Assembly (NCBI GenBank): GCA_905221605.1 | Contig: CAJNDS010000769.1 | Location: 64,001 to 74,447, forward strand | Length of the DNA: 10,447 bases | Direction of reading: 5' to 3' | Source of the DNA: Symbiodinium natans | Taxonomy: Eukaryota; Sar; Dinophyceae; Suessiales; Symbiodiniaceae | Shown: one piece after another, positions 9,998 to 10,447 of the stretch | Layout: the number at the start of each line of letters is the position of its first letter | Position numbering within the stretch: the stretch's first letter is position 1 | Position numbers and translations under genes: made by a program | Notes under the pieces: generated by a model | What the model was told of the DNA's origin: nothing | Database searches by the model: none | The model's input: the letters and a program-made list of their open reading frames with translations, nothing else

Positions 9998-10447
9998 AAT
10001 GTTTGTCTCTTTAAAAATATTGAAACTGAAACTTCCTTGGGAATTTATGATAAATCCAAACCCCCCAAGTTCTGCGAAATTGGCGACAGATTCTTGTCTG
10101 AGCACATGTTCAAGTTTGTTCAATTTTCGAAAAGCTTGATGCACACGGTGCAACACCAGTCACAACAGATATCTCAAACGATATCTCGTCACAACAGATA
10201 TCTCAAACGATGTCTCGTAGAAGACCTTGTGAAAGACAAGGTGCAGGGACGAAGTGGCGCAGCCATCGTAGAGCTGCCTAAGCTGCCAACCATCGACGCA
10301 GGTCAAATGAACTTGGGTCGTCGATGGGAAATCGAGGGCTGGTCGGAGGTTGTGGAGTCGTTTGCACCCTGGATTGCGCTTACAGAGAATTATAGTCTGA
10401 ATGACAGCAAGTGTTCTGACGTAGTCCAAAAGTGGCGGGGTGGGGGG
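9998..10447 (+). CDS. Partial open frame, retroelement polyprotein-like (runs off right edge)
   Basis: This frame is open for 150 codons to the window end, bounded upstream by TGA at 9995. The first in-frame ATG is at 10106; others may precede in an upstream exon. The last 75 or so residues look like real protein: ELPKLPTIDAG, then RRWEIEGWSEVVESFAPWIA, then a segment with ENYSLNDSKCSDVVQKW. The pattern of LPKLP followed by spaced Trp residues resembles the N-terminal, gag-like portion of polyproteins from dinoflagellate retroelements, but no zinc knuckle, protease or reverse transcriptase is in view. A 29-bp tandem duplication (10159-10216) lies inside the frame, and because 29 is not a multiple of three it sets which upstream frame is joined. 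Two long frames on the opposite strand look less protein-like at the right-hand end. Confidence 0.45.
10159..10216. repeat. 29-bp tandem duplication with internal hairpin
   Basis: Two adjacent copies (10159-10187 and 10188-10216) differ at one base (ATATCTC versus ATGTCTC). Copy one contains the inverted repeat AGATATC-TCAAAC-GATATCT, a 7-bp stem with a 6-base loop. The single change in copy two weakens that stem. The near-identity suggests a recent slippage event. Confidence 0.9.

Noticed and set aside
1-10447. Eimeria-type coccidian genome, which also has heptamer telomere-like repeats
   Set aside because: There the heptamers are known mainly within coding repeats. The ubiquitin-like/ankyrin gene and the GC/GA donors here point to a dinoflagellate instead.

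Overview
The window looks like nuclear DNA of a dinoflagellate, most likely of the Symbiodiniaceae/Suessiales type. Four things point there: many short interstitial arrays of the plant-type telomere heptamer TTTAGGG/CCCTAAA in both orientations; an intronless ubiquitin-like plus ankyrin-repeat gene of a style common in those genomes; a split gene whose inferred exon joints need GT, GC and GA donors, with AG|G favoured at acceptors; and gene-poor, repeat-rich spacing. No bacterial-style operons, promoters or ribosome binding sites are expected or seen.

The main finding is a host gene hidden among the telomere-like arrays. Read on the minus strand, short islands at 7258-7198, 6123-6088, 3998-3963, 2939-2904, 1768-1715 and 833-762 translate, in that order and in compatible phase, into consecutive pieces of one chorein-N domain. 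This is the N-terminal domain of VPS13-type bridge-like lipid-transfer proteins. A seventh piece at 92-31 may continue it off the left edge. Exons are 36 to about 70 nt; introns are about 0.7 to 2.1 kb and consist largely of telomere-like arrays with short unique spacers. None of these exons contains a long ORF, so ORF calling misses the gene.

Layout in plus coordinates. 1-7258: the minus-strand VPS13-like gene. Its second intron (6087-3999) holds a complete 310-residue ubiquitin-like/ankyrin gene on the same strand (5847-4915), with an imperfect inverted repeat just beyond its stop. Its fourth intron holds a tRNA-derived SINE-like element (about 2820-2652). Introns 4 and 6 each hold a stretch of degenerate trinucleotide sequence. 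7259-8800: further telomere-like arrays, a 14-bp inverted repeat and one open frame without a convincing start. 8800-9700: gene-poor and AT-richer, with no supported gene. 9700-10447: a weak 83-codon ORF, then a plus-strand open frame running off the right edge that resembles the N-terminal part of dinoflagellate retroelement polyproteins and contains a 29-bp tandem duplication.

The VPS13-like protein would move lipids at membrane contact sites. The ankyrin protein is probably a protein-interaction scaffold. Nothing in the sequence ties the two functionally; they are linked only by nesting. Exon joints are inferred by eye from family pattern and splice signals and have not been tested against transcripts.
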